Shown here: positions 59,701-64,000 of the stretch, piece after piece | Numbering within the stretch: position 1 is the stretch's first letter | Layout of the letters: every line of letters starts with the position of its first letter | Assembly: GCA_963070105.1 (NCBI GenBank) | Contig: OY718803.1 | Span: 3,330,507 to 3,394,506 of the forward strand | Direction: 5' to 3' | DNA from: Litomosoides sigmodontis | Lineage: Eukaryota; Nematoda; Chromadorea; Rhabditida; Onchocercidae | DNA length: 64,000 nt | The notes under the pieces: model-generated | What the model was told of the DNA's origin: nothing | Seen by the model: only the letters and a program-made list of their open reading frames with translations | Databases searched by the model: none | Translations under genes and position numbers: made by a program

Positions 59701-62700
59701 CTTATTTTTCCCAGATGAACCAGATTCAGTAATATATTTTTTTCGGATACAGTAATTGTAGAATATTACTGCTTGTTTACGGCTTTGGTTTAGGTAGTTT
59801 TTCCGTCATTTGCATGGTTGACCTAGAAAATGTATGTTTGTGTTAGGACTGTGTACATACAGCATTTACAGTTAGAATATTTTGAGGGCGTGATAGCCAA
59901 TAAGTGTAACACAACTAGTTGTGACTTAATGCTAAAGTACGTAGTCATTGTTCGTCGGATTGATTAGAAGCTCTGGAAAATATGTTCTATACATTCTGAA
60001 GATGAGTTTCTGAGTTTCTCGAGAGATGTATTTATTAGTTAAACATACGTAACCTTGACCTGTATCTATAGCTGATGTATAGTAGTTGTGGATATGAGCG
60101 TTTCTTGAAAATTTAAAGGTGTTGACTGTGTTGATGGAATTTATCATCAAGCACGTTGTAGAGTGGAAAATAGATGCTGTTTCATTCATTTCACAAATCA
60201 AAGTTACTAATAGTTGTTACCACGGAAGAGTGTCGATGTGTACAAAGACTTGAAACTCGAAATAGGAAGTCTCTTAAGGCTTAATGGATAAAGTGTTGAG
60301 TTGTGTTTAAGTAATTTCTTATATCTCTTTTTGCTTCACTCATCATTTTGCAATTTACCTCTCATGTCATTTTCCCTCTTTCTCTTCCTCTCTCTCTCTT
60401 TCTCTTTCTCTTCCTCCGCCTTCTCGCTGTTTTATCCTCATCACGTGAGACCGTCGGGTGGGATAAAAATTTGAAAAACTCATTTTGGAAATAAAATTTT
60501 TGGACATTTTCTGGAAAATGATTCTGAATTTTTAGAGCATAAAAAAAGAGAAATTTGGCAAAAAAACAGCTGCATTTGCTCTGATCTATGTTTCTAGTTT
60601 GATGGTTACGAAATAATGCCCGGAAAAAATCTGAAAGTGAACGTGAGCGTTGCCAACACACGACTGTTTATTGGGAACATTCCAAAATCGAAGTCAAAAG
60701 AGGAAATTCTTGCGGAATTTAAAGAACACACAGGTAAATTTTGGCCCAAAAAGTGGTACCAAATCTCGTTCGCACACGTTTTCAATAGGTGGTTTTTTTC
60801 GTGGGAAGGACTTTTTGGTTTTGGAGAAGCTAACGGTGTTGTGCTTGTTCCTTGCCTAGTATCTTTGCGATACAGCTGGGTTCATTACTTCTCGATCATA
60901 CCTTCTTGAAGACTGCTTTTGTACATCTTCGGGTAAGTTTCTCTTTTCCACTCATTTTCTACCGTTGCAGGTAAGCGATTGTGTCTTCGCTGTTCCTTTT
61001 TTCCTTAGGAAATTTTTTTTACAGCGTGGTCCATTGTTCCAATTGATAAAATTTTAGAGGGCGTGACAGACTGCATAATTTATTCAAGTCCTGATGCTGG
61101 GGAAAGCCGCAAGAATCGTGGCTTTTGTTTCCTTGATTTCTGTGACCACAAAACTGCTTCAGACGCAAAGCGCAAAATTCATGCTGGAAAGGTAATATTT
61201 TCTGAATGAAACCATTTCTTACAATTTTACTTGTTATGGTAAGTTATGTGATAAATTTGTAATCTTAAGGTAGCAAGCGCTTTTTGACAAAGCAGTCTTT
61301 TAAATTTTTTCTAAAAGCTACGCTTCTCAAATTTTGTTACTGTGGTTATGATATTTTTGAGTTTTTTAAGCTTCGACCGTGGAATTCGGATTTGGTAGTG
61401 GATTGGGCTGAACAACAGGAAGAACCTGATGAAGAAACGATGGCGAAAGTGAAGGTATTATATGTGCGGAATTTGAAAGAAGCTGTTACGGAAGAACAAC
61501 TTAAAGAAATGTTTTCGGCATACGGTGAAGTCGATCGAGCAAAAAAAATTCGTGACTATGCCTTTATTCATTTTATGGAAAGAGAACCCGCAATCAAGGT
61601 ATATTTTTAGTTTTAATTCATTTAATGATCTGAATTATTAAACTTTTAAAGCTGCTATGTAGCGTTAACCCACTCCGAAATTCATTTAGGCGATGGAAGC
61701 ACTCAACGGTACCGAATTGGAAGGAATTGCAATTAATATTTCCCTTGCTAAACCCCAAAGCGACAAGAAAAAAATGATGCGTGGACGCGGCCGAGGTTTT
61801 GGTGTGCGAGGTGCATTTGGCGATTTTGGCTTTGGTCGTGGCTTACGGGGTGGACGTGGTACACCAGGTTTCGGACGTGGTAGTTTTGGTGGACCAACTG
61901 ATTTTAGTTACAGTGGTTATGATCCCTATGGTAATGTTTATCTTATTTCGTGTTTCTTATATTTTTAATGACCTATTGTGACTACTTTCTGAACGCTGTG
62001 TGTTTGTGAAGTTTGACAGCAAGTGAAGTTATGTGTTTCAGCAGGCTATGAAGAATTATATGGTTATGGAACACCTCCAGGTGCCTATGGATATGGCTAC
62101 GATGCTTATGGTTATGGTCCTGACCCTTACGGCTACGGGTATGGTGCACCACCGGTTGGAGGCCGAGGAGGTCGAGGTGGCATGCCGGTATGTTTTTTAA
62201 TTACTATCCTTGTTCTGTAAATGTGATCAAAGTGTGCTCTGAATCTGAACTAAAACATGAAAGAGTTTATCTCTTAATTAAGGATATGAGACAAGCAATA
62301 GCTAAGCTGTTCAAGATTTAGTTTCTGTTACATCCCGCACGACCAAAAAAAGTTTCTTTTGGTAATTGCTAATTTCGTTGTATGAGAAACAGGAAACTGG
62401 AAGATTGACATGTAGAGTTTGAGTTCGAACTTAATGTTGATGTATGAGAAGTAAAATTCGAATAAATCCGGAAGGATATGTATCTCGGTTAACGAAGCTT
62501 GGTATCACTTCCCACCTAATCGTAACTTCTTACTCTTTTCCTGTTGACTAAACGGAATTGTGATATTGAAAGATTAGGTGATGAAGCCAATGGGTATTGA
62601 CCATACTAAAAGCAAAGTGCAGTGGTTAACGATATAGTTTTAACAGAGAAGCACATTTCATTCAGTTGTTGTGGTATATGCTTTTCTGACACTCACTGAG

Positions 62701-63062
62701 TTTTTTGTCATTTTTTCTAAAAAACGAATGGTCATTATTAACGGACCTTGTTTTTATGCTTTCGTTCGCATGCGTAGAAGCCTTGAATTAGGGTTTAATA
62801 TCGGTTTATTTTAAAGCATGCAAGTTGGATTAAAATGTTCATGTAAAAAGTATTCATTCCTTGCTGCCAGCGTTTTCAGGGAAGTGGATTTCAGCCGCGT
62901 GGTTCCGCAGGTCGAGGACGTGGTACGGGAGGTCGAAGTGGTCGTGGAGCAACGATATCTCGAGGCGCTAAAAGACCAGGCGATGCCGCAGGCGGTCCAG
63001 CCTCAAAACGAGAGTTTGGCAGTGATGATTTCTCAGCTGATGTTAATATGAATTCATTTTAA
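56795..63062 (+). CDS. hrpr-1: hnRNP Q/R (SYNCRIP) family RNA-binding protein, three RRMs and RGG/YG-rich tail
   Basis: Twelve exons join in phase for about 711 residues: 56795-56950, 57815-57877, 57988-58158, 58322-58549, 58726-58992, 59094-59270, 60598-60733, 61058-61191, 61371-61598, 61690-61930, 62045-62187, 62871-63062. The N-terminus has an AT-hook-like KKKGARGRPRK, a Q run and an acidic stretch (EEEQEHEQEQEE). The conserved acidic N-terminal unit (LLAEIEEAEFVENEVYKGLR) follows. RRM1 has IYIGKIPKEVYED and RGYAFLTY. RRM2 has RLFIGNIPKSKSKEE and RGFCFLDF. RRM3 has VKVLYVRNL and DYAFIHF. The tail is RGG- and GYG-rich and ends in SADVNMNSF. The family binds mRNA in splicing, transport and stability. 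The order and spacing of domains match vertebrate SYNCRIP/hnRNP R. Exon 11 has a NAGNAG acceptor (CAGCAG at 62039-62044). Confidence 0.97.
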
Positions 63063-64000
63063 GTTGTGAATTTCGTATAGCTCATTCACATTATCATGAT
63101 TCTCATTTTGTCTTTTCTGCCGCATTTTATGATGCCCACAATTGGGGCTTTTTCATTATTTATTTTTGACCAGTTTTGTTATTTTGATGGTTAGTACCTC
63201 AAAGCATAACCTTTTGCACAGAGTTTTGATTATAGTTTAAGTCCAAACGCAGTTTTATGTCCCAATTTGGTGATATCGTGTTATAGCGTTACTATGCCGT
63301 TCTTTTCTTTAATTTTTTTGGATTTGGAAGTATTTCTTTATAGTCATCTTGCCATTTTCATGGAGCGTGTTATTTATTTTTGAGATTCAGAAGCTCCATG
63401 ATCGTGAAAGGAATTTTTCAAGATTTTCGCAAAATTCTTGACTTATATTTGGTGTTACGGGATTGTTCCAGTTTTTGGTCCAGTGACTTTATTTTACCGC
63501 AATCAAATTAGTTTATTTCTCTGATTGTCTTTGAGCTAGGTAATAAGGAAGAGACTTTGTCGGCATATGCCTCTGTAAAGTACTAATTCCGATTGCATAT
63601 TTAAACGCTGAACTAGTGATGGCAGCTATTGTATTTTGGATCTTTTTATTCAATACATTTCAATTAATTATGAAACTTAGCATGTGGGCAACCAGAGCAT
63701 CTTGGGTGGTTTCAGCAGTACATAAACCTGTTTTTGGAAATGAGGTATTGTCTACTTAAGCAAATATTGGAAGCGTTATATATGACTGTGTTGAGGTTCG
63801 TTTGACACATTGACGGTAGATTTGTTGAGATTGGATGCTAAGTGGAATCTGCTTTAATTGGATATGTGATTGTGATTGATGTAGTTCGTGGAACAAACTG
63901 CTGTGCTGTTTTATAAACAGAATAATCAGTGGTACGATGTGAGCTTGCCTTTCCCATGAACAATTGCTAGGCAGCGTTACTCGTTGTGAGCAAGCAAGTT
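63063..64000 (+). other. Region downstream of the hnRNP gene, probably 3' untranslated sequence
   Basis: T-rich sequence after the TAA stop at 63060-63062, with no ORF or exon visible. No canonical AATAAA was found on a quick reading, so the cleavage site was not placed. Confidence 0.5.

Overview
The window is AT-rich eukaryotic DNA. Its genes are split into many small exons by short introns with GT..AG borders. Several start codons lie a few bases downstream of a splice-acceptor-like pyrimidine-AG, as expected for spliced-leader trans-splicing. The gene families and this architecture point to a parasitic nematode, most likely a spirurid or filarial worm. No prokaryotic, viral or transposon genes were recognised. 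Nearly all useful annotation comes from joining exons by hand: I checked reading phase across each junction and matched the joined protein to known families.

Layout from left to right. A possible terminal exon of an upstream plus-strand gene ends at 406. Three well-supported minus-strand genes follow in tandem. They are a complete MCTP protein with three C2 domains and two membrane segments (8018 to 1701), an inactive myotubularin of the MTMR10/11/12 type (16520 to 11226), and a C-terminal Src kinase (21257 to 17956). A plus-strand gene of unknown family (23953-25734) starts about 330 bases after a 320-base GT microsatellite. It converges on a minus-strand four-helix membrane protein (28678 to about 26844). 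A plus-strand PNRC-type protein with an octapeptide repeat lies at 31215-32559. A REV7/MAD2L2 HORMA protein (38502 to 37388, minus) meets a possible plus-strand terminal exon tail to tail, with a short antisense overlap. A calponin-homology protein (46384 to 41510, minus) carries a roughly 500-base AAT repeat in its large third intron. After about 10 kb of gene-poor DNA rich in simple repeats comes a complete hnRNP Q/R-type RNA-binding protein (56795-63062, plus).

The genes are housekeeping and signalling functions: membrane trafficking or calcium sensing (MCTP), phosphoinositide scaffolding (MTM), Src-family kinase control (CSK), mRNA decay or nuclear-receptor coactivation (PNRC), translesion synthesis or shieldin (REV7), actin (calponin-like) and RNA binding (hnRNP Q/R). 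Nothing in the sequence ties them into one pathway. The least explained items are the unknown 252-residue gene, the membrane-protein gene, the PNRC gene with its octapeptide array, and a 30-base inverted repeat plus a 25-base direct repeat between the kinase and myotubularin genes.
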